Positions 1 to 11,052 of a DNA stretch of 64,000 nucleotides are shown here, piece after piece. The position numbers and the translations under genes were made by a program. The notes beneath the pieces are model-generated. The model had not been told where the DNA came from. It saw only the letters and a list, made by a program, of their open reading frames with translations, and did not search any database. Source of the stretch: Notospermus geniculatus (lineage: Eukaryota; Nemertea; Pilidiophora; Heteronemertea; Lineidae); the NCBI GenBank assembly GCA_002633025.1, contig NMRB01000002.1, positions 1,366,918-1,430,917 of the forward strand, in the 5' to 3' direction. Numbering within the stretch: the stretch's first letter is position 1; each line of letters starts with the position of its first letter.

Positions 1-202
1 GTAAAGGCATAGGAAAAAGCAATGACACACTTAAATAACTTATGCTTCGTCTTTTTAAAAGCCTAGATGTTTGTGAGGCTAGTTGAGAAGAGGTGGAATA
101 ATGGGCTGTGCAGTCCCTTCAGGATGCAAGGTCTTTAGTTAGTAGCCAAAGGTATAAAGGAATCCAGGGGTCATCTCAATGATATGCCATGCGACTCTTT
201 AC

Positions 203-2218
203 CTATATGTTCTGATCTTGTCAGTCTTGTACTCATACACTGTCAGCATCTCATATTCATCAGTGCTGTCTCTTGCCAAGATGCTGACATAACTATTCCC
301 ACAACACATCCGCCTCACCTCAGCAGCAGCAATGGTATTCTTAAGATCAGCAATAAAGAAGTCTCCTTTCGGTAAAGGAGCATCACTCTCTTCTGATTGT
401 CTCGAGCTGGCTAAAGTTGACCTAGATGGTGAGTGCTTTAAACCTTTCATTTGAAGAGCAGACACTTTTGCCTTGTCAGATGTCCTACTGTGGTGGCTTA
501 ATGATATTCCTTGATGTCTTTTTCTACTCAGGTGTACCATATTGTCAATCTGACTTTTCCAGATACCTGACACTGATGTGGTAAGTTCTGCACCTCTCCC
601 ATATCCAGAACGTGGAGTCTTTGTTAACTTCTGAAATTCTTGTCCCAAGCTATCAAATGTAATGCACAGAAGTGAGCCATTTTCAATTAAGATGCAAAGC
701 GTCTTTAGATCTGGTGATATGCTGAACGATTTCACATGATCTGGATCATGCTCGCTGAAGTATTGCCTACCATCAAATCTGGTTACAAACCTTCCATTAG
801 GAAAGTGATAGAAATCTGGATGAGAGTTAAGGAAAAAGAATTCAATTAATTTCAAAGACATAACATATCATTTTTTCGGGTATACTCAAAGCATCTGTGA
901 CTATCCAGGCCATGAAGGTTTCAGTAAGGATACAGAAATACCCCTGTTGAAAGAGAACCAGGTAGTCCCCTGAAACATCATTGAGGGTTGGGCAAGATGG
1001 TCCATGGTCTAATTCATAGGTGCATGTCACCTTGGCTTCATTCTCTTTGGTGATGAATTCAAGTTTGGCAATTATGGCATTATTGATCAAGATCCAGATT
1101 TCAGATTTTTTACACTTTAGAAAGGAAATGTTTACTTGTTCTTGTCTCACACCTGAAATATCAATGATGAGAATGTTGATACCAATGCCATTTTGACTGA
1201 GAATTTCAGATGTTGAAATTTTGACTGAATTGTTCCGTGTAAAGAAATAGTACAATGTAGATAAAACATATCAAGGGCTCAATTGGAGATGAAAATTATT
1301 TGTCAATAATCATCTGAGACTTACTAATTTCTCTTTCTCTGAGAACTTCATCAAGTGCAGGGTATGAAAGCCTTGTGAATTTAGAAAGTTTGTGAGTGTC
1401 ATGTTTGGTATCAGATTCCAATGAATATTGTGCAATGCTGTTGTCCTCATGAATCACTGCTAGAGTACAAGTATCTTTTTCATCTTCACTTGAACAGCAC
1501 CATTGACAACTGCAAATAGAAGATCGAAGAAGGTGTTTTAATTTGGGCGATAACGGTGGTTCATTTCAGCACATCTACCAGTGCAACTCGATCGGGATGT
1601 TACCGTAGCTAGCGCAACTGGGATGTACATGTAGCCTACTTAACTAGCTCGATCGGGATGTCCACAGCAGCTCAATCGGGATGTTAAGCCCTGAGAACAA
1701 GAAACCATGGATTTAATTGGTCTTTCGGCCACTAATTAATGATATTCGGGGCAATTTTATTGGTCCATTCTGAAGAATGATAATAATTCTCAAAGTTCAC
1801 CGCGTCGCGCGAGATTTCACACCACGTGCTTTTCTACTTGGGAAAGCACGTGGTGAAATCTTATTCACTTACTTCGCACAAGGCTGTATATGGTGCCCCC
1901 CGCCCGACCCCCCCCCCCGGTGTGGTCGCGCTGAGGCTGAGGGAACAGAAGTTGCAATACCTATTGTCGGACATGATACATGTGAAGACTACAGTGAAAA
2001 GAGTATGAGTCGATTGTCGGATAAAAAAATTACCGTTTGGCACTTGCGATAAAATTTTTCCCTGAGGGAACAATGACTACACTGTGGTTTCTCAATAGAG
2101 CAGCAATTCTATTTCTGTATGAATCGAAATATAATTCCTCAAAATCTCCAAAATCAACTCTTTTTGTGAATGTTTTCAGTATCACTTCTGGAACTTCTTG
2201 GTCAGGGATGACCGCCAT
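203..2218 (-). CDS. Unrecognised protein, N-terminal part (gene continues off left edge)
   Basis: I do not recognise this gene. Four exons join in one frame with good splice sites: 2034-2218, 1325-1509, 886-1224 and 203-815 (read right to left). The start at 2218 has a strong context (AAAATGG) and gives MAVIPDQEVPEV. A donor (GTAAAG) at 202 shows that more exons lie outside the window. About 440 residues are visible, with no signal peptide or membrane segment. Many short beta-strand-like stretches (for example YLVLFQQGYFCILTE and LKTLCILIENGSLLCITF) suggest a beta-propeller, but no WD signature is clear. Exon 4 holds a Ser/Arg-rich, probably disordered insert. The start lies 165 bp from the divergent start of the DUF4773 gene, so the two probably share a promoter. 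Exon joins are inferred; function is unknown. Confidence 0.6.
1587..1690. repeat. Dispersed short direct repeats in intron 1
   Basis: The word CTCGATCGGGATGT or a close variant recurs several times within about 100 bp, in the first intron of the leftmost gene. It looks like a degenerate minisatellite. Confidence 0.4.
1811..1861. repeat. Small inverted repeat around CACGTG
   Basis: Two arms of about 20 bp (GATTTCACCACGTGCTTT type, one arm with two extra bases) face each other across a short loop. Each arm contains the E-box palindrome CACGTG. It could be a foldback remnant or fortuitous. Confidence 0.45.
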
Positions 2219-2383
2219 TTTAAACGTCATGTGACTTCTAACGAATGAGTCTCGGTCACGCAGCCACTGTTGTGAAGCGGGCATAGCGGGCAACACTCCG
2301 AAACAAAACGGCTGGCTGCGCGAGACTACTAACAAGGGGCCGTTTCAGAAGTGAAGTTGAATTTGTCAAATTGGCATGAAAGG
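2219..2383. promoter_or_regulatory. Candidate bidirectional promoter
   Basis: Only 165 bp separate the start codons of the leftmost minus-strand gene (2218) and the plus-strand DUF4773 gene (2384). No TATA box is seen on either strand. The short divergent spacing implies a shared promoter. This is inferred from gene layout only. Confidence 0.5.
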
Positions 2384-4309
2384 ATGACGTTTCCCCGTTT
2401 TTACATGCTTTTCCCACTTGTTTTTGTTCTTGTTGCCGTGAACTCGCATGCATCAGATGCTTCAGTGACAAGAAGTCTTACCAAAGTGATAAAGAATGTT
2501 GAAAAAGGCATGTAGGCCCGTATACAGTATAGCAATATGCCCTGTGAAAGATTTGATGTGAACTCGTGATACAGTGAGGCATTGCACTGTGTGCATGCAT
2601 GCAGTGTTGTGCACTGTCATGAGGGGGCGTCTGAAAGGTGACAATTTACAGTGACATAATATTTTTTTTCACTGCAGAGTTCAGCTCCCTTCAACTGAAT
2701 TCCTCAGGTACAGGTTGTAAATGCATCAATTACAACTGTGGTTGCTGTGCTCATCTTGATATGCCGAAGGTTCACATTAATGATACAGGTAAGAATGGTA
2801 AAATAACCGAAGTTGTCCTCCAGAAATTTAGCAAATTTTCGACCCCAACCGGGGTCTTCTTCAGGCTGGCACTTTCAAGTCGCGCTACCGGAAGTTCTGG
2901 TAGCGCGACTTGAAAGTGCCAGCCTGAANTAGTTTTGGATTATGGTAAGAATGGTAAGATGATTAATTTTTGGCCAAAAGGAATCTGATATGAAATGAAG
3001 TCCACCAGAGTTCAAGTTAAGTTGTGACCTTATTGTATAGGCACATTTCACTACAATGGGCCTACATCTTAATTAATCATGTAATGGTATTGTCTACTTA
3101 GCCCACATAGTCAAAGGGTCCCACCATTTCCAGTTACGGTATAACTGATGAGCATTCAAAGACTCACTGAATTCACCCTCACCCAATCAGGGCAGGCAGG
3201 CAAGCAATTCTATTGCATTGATTTTAAAATCATGCACCCTGTCACAGGTATACACTTTTCCATGCCCCAGTAATTATCTGTCTGACCTGTTATTCCTGTC
3301 TCAACACAGAAAGTGTGTGAAAATGATGTTCGTACATTTCAGGTTGTGTTAACCTTACATATCTTCCTGATGAGTATGGTGTTTCCTTGACCTTCACATT
3401 AGATGGTAAAGTTATTTACAAGGCAAAAATTTCTGGTAAGGCTTAAATGCATTGATGTATTAAATCTTATCGTAGAAGTGATCTTCGGATGCACCTGTAA
3501 AAATATCTGATCATGACAATACTTTATCTTGTAACGGTATTTCGTCTGTCTTTATGCTTCACAATATATCAGACTTGGAAAAGTTACAATTCGGGCAACA
3601 AGGACATATGGGGCCCAGATGGATGATCCCATATGGGGCCTACAGGATTCTGCACCCAGAACCATATGGGTCCCATACGTTTGCCCAGATACATGTGGGG
3701 CCCATATGGTAGAATGGCTAGGATAATTCCACCGGTTGGGCCCATATGTATCTGGGCAAAAAAATATTGGACCTACATGTATGGTTCTCGGGTGCATGTC
3801 CACATGCGTCCCGTATGTTGAACTGTATGGGGCCCATATGGGTTGCTCATAATTCAGGAGTTTACAGTAAATTGTTTTACCAAAAAATTGTCATGAATAT
3901 ATTTATATATAAATTTAAAATATAAAAGTATAAATTATAAATATATTTATAATTTTTATATTCATGAATAATTTGTTTCCTTCCAGCAAAGAATCCACCA
4001 CCATTATGCTTTGGTGTGCCTCACCTGAAAGAATATGTCAGCCTCTGTTTACGATTTTACAACCTGTCACTCAGCCAGAGTCATTTCAGTGGCTGTGTGC
4101 GTGTTGAAGCTCGCCTTTACAAAATTGTGACGGAGGATATAGACCTTGGATGCTTTCATTTTGGTAGCACAAGGGATCACTTGGACTGGTTGAAGAAGGC
4201 GATTTTGATCAATCAGATGAACCAAAATGATGGCGCAATGGATAATTTTGACTTGTTGAAGGAGGAGGAGATAGCAACCAATCACATCATGGACCAAAAA
4301 TTACCATAG
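2384..4309 (+). CDS. Secreted DUF4773-domain protein
   Basis: Four exons (2384-2511, 2685-2788, 3343-3435, 3987-4309) keep frame throughout and give about 215 residues. The N-terminus is a signal peptide: after MTFPR comes a hydrophobic run (FYMLFPLVFVLVAV) and a probable cleavage site near NSHAS. The mature part carries the cysteine pattern of DUF4773 (GCKCINYNCGCCAH, then GCVNLTYLPDEYG, then PPPLCFGVPHL and a late C-x-C-type end). DUF4773 is a small extracellular cysteine-rich domain known in arthropods and other invertebrates, with no assigned function. The exon 1/exon 2 junction is the least certain: acceptors at 2677 and 2684 both exist, and only the second keeps frame with the donor at 2512. 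A perfect palindrome with an N lies in intron 2. The polyadenylation signal was not identified. Confidence 0.8.
2860..2928. repeat. Perfect 30-bp palindrome ending at an N
   Basis: Two 30-bp arms beginning TTCAGGCTGGCACTTTC are perfect reverse complements around a 9-base loop. The right arm stops exactly at an undetermined base (2929). This is either a foldback element or a read-end artefact at a contig join. It lies in intron 2 of the DUF4773 gene. Confidence 0.7.
3604..3845. repeat. Degenerate CATATGGGGCCCA repeat cluster
   Basis: At least five copies of CATATGGG(G/T)CCC and several CCAGATACATGTG words occur on both orientations within 240 bp of intron 3. Because CATATG and GGGCCC are palindromic, open frames appear on both strands (such as 3552-3803 minus), but these are repeat translations, not genes. 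Confidence 0.6.
3890..3972. repeat. AT-rich near-palindrome
   Basis: An almost pure A/T stretch flanked by TCATGAATA on the left and TATTCATGA on the right forms an imperfect foldback just upstream of the last DUF4773 exon. Confidence 0.5.
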
Positions 4310-4879
4310 TCTGTAGACCTCAGTTGTAACAGCTGATGTTCTGCATATTTCAATAACAACAAAAATTCATAAGCGAGCGATATGAATTTTTGGTAACAAT
4401 GATATGCGAAAATGCATAAAATTTATGTTATGGTGTTATTACTTAATATTTTGCTTACTGGGGTACTTGTACAGTGATACCGGTAATTTTAATTTGTGAG
4501 ACCTTTTTCTTAGGTCAGATGTGCTAGATATACAAAGCTGTGATTTCTATTAGGAGATGTTTTTGAAATCTCTATTGTGGTTTTTGAAGTAATGATGCGG
4601 TCAAACATGGCGGCGACTGATCGCTGACAGTGTCTGATTTGTGTAACGTAGTGGAGAAAATCGGCACTGTTGTAGAGTTTGTACAGGTATGTCTGATTTC
4701 CATGGACATTCGAACCTCAGCCAGAAGTTGAGGTGTGGGCGATTGTTTGGGTGCTGCACTTTTTTTTATTTTTGTGAATTAGTGAAATTGGTGTTGTGGT
4801 GTAGGCCTAGGGATCAGTCATAATATTAGTAGGCCTACCGGTACCGGTGCACTACTTTTTCTTTTCTGGTCAGTGATCT

Positions 4880-5145
4880 TGATGGAGCATGCAGCGTGGT
4901 TAGAGGTTAGCGAGACGGACTCCTCATCAGAGGGTCCCGGGTTCGGTTCCCAGTCCTGACCAAGAAAAAACACGCTCGCTTGTGACCTTGAGCAAGTCAC
5001 TTTGTCTCATGTGCTTCACCCCACCGGTACCGCACAGGACCAGGTGTAAAAGGGCTGGCTGGTAGTGATGGTCTATGCTTGGAGGAATTAAATTCCCCCA
5101 AGGTCTATGTGAATGTTCGTGGGAATGCGCTAAGAACTCCATTAT
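4880..5145 (+). mobile_element. tRNA-derived SINE
   Basis: The left part resembles a tRNA: a B-box-like GGTTCGGTTCC inside a T-arm (GTCCCGGGTTCGGTTCCCAG) follows an A-box-like stretch near TTAGCGAGACGG. A central word TTGAGCAAGTCACTTTG, of a kind common in SINE bodies, follows, then a non-tRNA tail. No intact acceptor stem is visible, so this is not a working tRNA gene. The remaining 4310-6703 holds the 3' flank of the DUF4773 gene and, near 5480-5550 (AAAATGGCGG, then an ACAGTAAGT donor), a possible first untranslated exon of the next gene. Confidence 0.6.
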
Positions 5146-6703
5146 TTTTATTTGTTATTAGCCTATTATTTATGGTACTGGTAGCTTATTATTATCTTGA
5201 TGTCGTGTGCTCATGGTAGAAAATAAATCCTATGTTTATCACATTTATATGTAATTAAGAAATTCGGTGTCATTTTTTCATTCTACCTTTCTATGAACAC
5301 TAACACACAACTTTAAGTCAGTCCTAATCTCATTTTGCTAGTCGAGTTTTTTCTATAAAGGGGGTTCAAAATTCCCGCTGGTTCCGGTAGCGCCGCGGGA
5401 GTGTAGCGGCAAAGATTGGAACCAGCCTGAAATTCCCGCCATTATCTCACCGTCATGTGACAGTCACATGACCGTATCAATAACAAACAAAATGGCGGAC
5501 GGTTTGATTTTCTGATTTCTTCATTGGATTTTCAACATCTTCTACATAACAGTAAGTCCTGTGTCCTCAAATGTTTTCGATTTGGGAACGTCTTCTGTAG
5601 CCAGTGGTTTCTGGTTTTAGTTTTGAATTAGTTGTTCCTGAGGTGAGTATTGCCAGTTTTGTGGATAATGAAATGAACATGCAGCACAAATACAAATAAA
5701 TACAACAAATAGTTTATTGTACCTTAAAAAATTTCACAATTTTTTGTCGGTTGAAGTATTACAATAAACTTTACAGTGCTAGATAGAGGTAAGAAAAAAG
5801 AAGGAAAAAGAATATCCAGGATCTGTCTCAGGAAAAATGTACCTGGTATTCTACTAGAGTGTTAGAAATGTGATGTTCAAAAGGAAAAAAATATACAAAT
5901 TCATACAACCGCATACAATCACAGGAATATGCATCGCTGAAGCAGAAGTGTCCCCCCGGGGCCCCCACCAAAAACACTTATGTTTTTGATCATGTTGTTT
6001 GATCATGTTGTTTGATCAGTAATGAGTAGGCTAGGCAAGGACTGCACTGGGGTGATGAACATGTCATGATTGATTGATATGAATGCAATGATCATGGCAC
6101 TGTGATCACCATTCTTTTTCTATCATTAGATGGCGCTGCGACCGTATCAACTTTTCCACTGCACTGTGACGTTCGTTGTACGGAACGTCAATGATCACAC
6201 TGACATTGTCGGGAATGTGGCTTCGTGCTCGCACCTCGTATTGCCATGGAGATGACGTCCTGAAGACAATGAAAAGGCCTGACATGCCTGATGCAGTCGC
6301 AGCATGACCTCATTATAGCCTAGCTTTCAGCCAATTGTTTTGTTTTTTTTAGTTAATCTGGTACTTTCGCCTTAGGCCTATATATCTTTAAGTGTCGTTC
6401 TCTTTTCCGTAGGTCACTCCTAACATTGTCTGTAAAACTCCAGCAGGTCGCAGTGACAGGTGGTGCCATGCAATGGATCTCCCTCAGGTTTCTATTGCTG
6501 ATGTTGCCTTACATTTTGCCTGAGGCTGAGTCAAGTGTTGCAGCGAGATGCATGGACATCTTTGTGGAAGTTTCAATCATTTACAAAAGTTCTGGAGATT
6601 CAGCGTGGGATTAAAGTGTGTGCACGTTAAGGACAGATCTTTTGGAAAAAACTGTGTTAAGAGACATTACGGAAATCATCTCCTGTCCATCAGCAAGAAA
6701 GAA

Positions 6704-8194
6704 ATGATGGAGAAGATGTACATGAAAATAGGAGATTATGAGATTCACCCATGGTCAATTTCTGGTGTTGAGTCTTCCACTGTGGTGAAGTTTGCGGACC
6801 AAGGCGATTTGCGAATTGCATTTGACATGGGTTACTGTGGCAGGGAGATGGTGCGGGCACAGTATGTTTTCATCACGTGCGTATCAGACGAGGCTGCTGC
6901 CAGTGTTTGTGATTAGTATGGTACCAGTACCTCCTGTGTGTTAAAACTTGCACTCAAAAATGACAATATCACTGCTCTAGTTACCAATGCCATGAATGAG
7001 GTAGTGATCCAGGTGCAGCATGGATCACATCTTTTATGTCTGATTCATTCTATCAATTTCAGTCATGGTCATATGGACCACATCAGTAGTGTCTGTCATC
7101 ATGCTTCGAAGAGGTCATTGTACTCCATGAAACCTGCTACCTACTATGTCCCAAAGCATTTAGTAGAACCTCTCAAGGTGGTAGCGAAAGAGTTTAGTAA
7201 AATGCACTGGGAAGACAGTCCTGTTACAACACCTGTCCTCGAGAATCTGGATGTCCAACCTATCTCACCTGGAGAATCTGTCAAGGTACGGGTAATTGTG
7301 AAGTTGTCACCTGTACTGTATTTGTAGTGTGGAAACAGGATCCTTTACCTTCTGAGGCAGGCTTTACTTCCCAAGTGATTTACATGCTGTGGCTAACTGA
7401 TGCTCATTGAACTTGCCCTTGAGCATTCCAGGCTAACAACAACTCAGGCTGATGGTCCTCTCTGCTGTTCTGACAGTCATCATGTCTGCATTGAAGCTGC
7501 AGTTCAACTTTCTGATATAGTGAAAATTTTTCCATTGTAGCTTCCGCGAAACAGGGTTGTCATGCCCTTCCCTACTTATCATCGAGTGACCAGCCAAGGT
7601 TATATTGTTTATCACCATAAAAAGAAGCTTAAATCTCAATATCAGGGGTTGTTATCAAAAGACATCCATGAACTTATTAAGAGTGGTGTTGAGGTGAATG
7701 AGGTGACTGTAATTCCAGAAATGGCTTATACAGGTATGTTATTAAAGTGGTAACATATGTTGGTACCAACTTCAGATTGATTGATCACAACCTTGAACGC
7801 TGTCCAGATTAAACTGAAGATATGTGCACTACCACTTCGGTCTCCGTACATTTCAGGTGATACAAGCTTCGAACTGTTTGAGTCTTTGCCGACTCCAGAC
7901 TTGCTGCGCGTAAAGCTGCTCATGACAGAATCGACATACCTTTGTGATAATGTTGATAGCAAGGGCCAGACAAGCCAGGAGAAGGCAAGAGAGCGAGGAC
8001 ACATGCACATGAATGATTTCATTCAGAATAAACACCTCTTTGAGGATATATCTCACATCTTACTTATGCATTTCTCTGATAAATACTCAATTAAGTATAT
8101 TCAAGAGAGGGCTAAACTCTTACCATCAAGTTTAATAGACAAGGTGCATTTAGCATTGATTGCAGCAGAAACTACCAAGTTTGAGGCTGTATGA
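6704..8194 (+). CDS. Short, plant-type tRNase Z-like metallo-beta-lactamase
   Basis: Four exons (6704-6876, 7063-7285, 7541-7733, 7857-8194) splice in frame to about 308 residues, the size of short tRNase Z proteins. The metal-binding HxHxDH motif is HGHMDH (residues 59-64) and is itself made by splicing exon 1 to exon 2. Further family motifs are GDT (197-199), ESTYL, GHMHMND and HFSDKYS. The order and wording (RIAFDMGYC, SQGYIVYHHKKKLKSQYQGL, SGVEVNEVTVIPEMAYTGDT) resemble Arabidopsis TRZ1 more than animal ELAC1/ELAC2 as I know them. Family role: zinc endonuclease removing tRNA 3' trailers. Here that role is inferred, since the substrate-binding exosite is not obvious. The start at 6704 is the best supported in-frame ATG, but the 5' end may lie in an upstream exon. 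Confidence 0.78.
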
Positions 8195-9234
8195 GGTCTT
8201 AAATAATTGGCACTGGAATGTACATGTAGCTAATAGAATTTGAGGTGACGGAAATCAGAAGTTGGCATACATGTATATGTAGATAAAAGTAGATGGGATC
8301 TCTTTCAAAATCTGTGATAGGCAGATGGTGAGCATCTTCCTCCTCAATGATTGAAGGTCACCATCAGGTGATTGATTGAATGCAAGGAAATGGCTAGGAA
8401 TCAAAGTTAGTTTTGTTGTATCAGTTGGTTTGTTAATGGAGTTGTTGCTGTTCCAATATGATGTGACCAAATTTGTTTATCTAGTTCATACCAGGTATTT
8501 CTTAGGTGATGTTATGTTTAGGTTATTGACTCAATACAGATTTTCAAGAACAGTTCATTTTCTTTTCCTTATTGACATCTTTGAATTGATACCGGTACAT
8601 TTGTTTTGCTTTGAATAATTCCACCACTAAGCCAACATGTGGCTATGAGAGTTCAAGCATGGCACCTGTCTTATGAGAGGGTTGATTTTGTTTTCAAATA
8701 TCACTTGGACCTCCGTCAGCTGTTTCTTAAAATGGCATCCTTTTTGGAGTGGTGTGTGCACATTGTATTGTATATGTACTGTTGTGAGTTAATGAGCAGT
8801 TGGCTTCATCTTTCACCCCCATGGCTGAATCTAACAGGCAAGAATTCGCCATGTGGTTGTTAGTGAAGACCGAGAATTTCCAAACTCAAGGCCACATCAT
8901 GAGTGACTTGCTCTTCTTCCATCAGTGAGAAACGGGGAGCACAATTAGTCCTTTATTGGCATGTGAATAAGTCTCATGCAGAACTTTAATACCCATGCCT
9001 ATGTGTGTTATGATGGGGACCCAAATTCAGGATGATAAAACAAAGAACTGAGACTTGCATCTTAAATACATATTTTATTGTATTCATGTATATAAAATTA
9101 CTTGTAAAAACTATGAGTACGAGCAATTGAACACTGCACAGTATCACTTGTATTTGTTACAGTTTGGCATCTATTAATGGAATGAACAAAATTTTCTTTC
9201 TTGTTGGAGAAAAATTGAAACAATTGAAAAAAAA
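8195..9234. other. 3' UTR and spacer, no gene seen
   Basis: No splice-supported or conserved coding sequence is visible. Open frames at 8376-8618 and 8639-8863 are hydrophobic translations of T-rich DNA without homology that I recognise. The first part is presumably the 3' UTR of the tRNase Z-like gene. Confidence 0.5.
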
Positions 9235-9517
9235 GGAAGAAGAATACGGCTAACAGAAATTAGTTGTACATAGTTGTAAATATGAAGACATTTCTGTTAG
9301 CCGTATTCTTCCTTTTCGGATTCTTTGATTCTGAACCTAAGCAATTGAAAAAATCTAGGAGCAGACCATGACCCATGAATTATACCGGTAATTGAGCATA
9401 TATATTGCACTACATTACATAAGTATATCCTGATACAGCAGTAGGCCTACATGTATATGAAGTGCAAAACCAAAAATATTTTTGACAGAACCTTTGAGGG
9501 ATGACATGTCTGTCCAA
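9235..9517. repeat. Duplicated block, copy 1, with foldback core
   Basis: This 283-bp block recurs almost unchanged at 9937-10219, offset 702 bp. It opens with arms GGAAGAAGAATACGGCTAAC and the reverse complement about 50 bp later, and ends exactly at the N at 9518. The duplicate probably reflects an unmerged contig overlap or two haplotypes laid end to end. Confidence 0.75.
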
Positions 9518-9518
9518 N

Positions 9519-9936
9519 TCCAATGCATGTTTATGCAAAATATGAAGTCGCTCGGTGAAATAATAACAAACTGTGAGAGGTTCGTCACTTTTGTCGAACT
9601 TTGACCTCTGTGACCTTGAAAAGTAGGTCAAATCAAAAACTCGTTATATATGTCATGTATCCTCATTAGATACACCTATGATAAAAATTTGGAGATGATC
9701 CAGTCATTAGTTCAGGAGTTATTGCACTTTTTGTGTTTTTGGTTTTGGCCACCTGGTGGCCAAGCCAACAATCGAATCGGACCGAAACTTGGTGTCATGG
9801 GTCATCTGACCTAGGGCTATGTATGCACCAAGTTTCAGATCCATAGCCCCAGCGGTTACGAAACGTGCCCTGCTAACGGAACACGACGACGACGGACGCT
9901 TCACCATCGTAATAGCTCACCCCGGTGAGCTAAAAA
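9519..9936. mobile_element. Interspersed repeat ending in GGTGAGCTAAAA
   Basis: The segment between the two copies contains ACGACGACGGACGC and then TAGCTCACCCCGGTGAGCTA, an inverted word next to a short A run. This arrangement is typical of a dispersed repeat family in marine invertebrates, from memory. No protein is encoded. Confidence 0.4.
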
Positions 9937-10219
9937 GGAAGAAGAATACGGCTAACAGAAATTAGTTGTACATAGTTGTAAATATGAAGACATTTCTGTT
10001 AGCCGTTTTCTTCCTTTTCGGATTCTTTGATTCTGAACCTAAGCAATTGAAAAAATCTAGGAGCAGACCATGACCCATGAATTATACCGGTAATTGAGCA
10101 TATATATTGCACTACATTACATAAGTATATCCTGATACAGCAGTAAGCCTACATGTATATGAAGTGCAGAACCAAAAATATTTTTGACAGAACCTTCGAG
10201 GGATGACATGTCTGTCCAA
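9937..10219. repeat. Duplicated block, copy 2
   Basis: Second copy of the 9235-9517 block, differing by a few substitutions (for example GCCGTTTTCTTCC for GCCGTATTCTTCC). It continues directly into unique DNA, unlike copy 1. From 10220 to 11005 no gene is seen. Confidence 0.75.
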
Positions 10220-11005
10220 ATACCAGCATTCAGCCACATATACATCTCAGTATTGTTGGGCAATAATTCGGAAGATGAACTTAACATCATGGTGATTTCT
10301 GGTGATACCAAAAATAGACATGGTTTTATCTATATCTGGTGATACCCGCCCACCTTGAAACAAATTCTTATACATGTACACAGAAGACAACTTTTTGAAA
10401 ATAAAATATATGGAAGGCATCAACAGCACAGCACAAAGGAAGTGATTCTATCAGCTAATTTCTGAAAATAACCAGAACGTCGGTAGATTGGGGTTCTGAT
10501 ACAATGAATGGCCTAGTTCCACTTACACACCTGGTATTAATGTTTCCAAAAAGACAGAATCCAGGAAATCAATCATTATGTAGAAACTGACTGTGGCAAT
10601 TATCAGAGGGGACCCTCACTTCACATTATCTGAAACGAAGCACCAATAGTATACACTAGAAGCAGAATGAAAAGCATCGATACATTTACCTACAAAAATC
10701 ATGGAGCACCTATACACGGTACACCAAATTATGTCCATGTAATTCAGTGGCATGAAACTCCATGTCTGAAGCCCTAAAACTTTTATTTATGCTCGTGGAT
10801 GTGAACACCAAGTACATGTACGGTATACATGTATTCAATCAGAAAGTTTTTACCCTTAATTTTGGTATAACAATTGTTACAGAACCCTGAGAACATTATG
10901 GAGAGAATAATTACATAAGGAGACTGATCTAATGACAGATGTAGTCTAATTCATTGGAGTTTCAATGTGTGCAACATTGGCTTCCCAAATTGGGAAGACA
11001 CAGTA

Positions 11006-11011
11006 TTTATT
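11006..11011 (-). terminator. Polyadenylation signal of the two-pore channel gene
   Basis: AATAAA on the minus strand, about 42 bases past the TAG stop at 11053-11055. It would give a very short 3' UTR. The placement is consistent but unproven. Confidence 0.45.
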
Positions 11012-11052
11012 GTATTTGGTGGGAATGTTCAGCTTCGATTCAATGAACCTTC

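Noticed and set aside
4887-4966. Functional tRNA gene
   Set aside because: A B box and T-arm are present but no matching acceptor stem; the body continues as a SINE.
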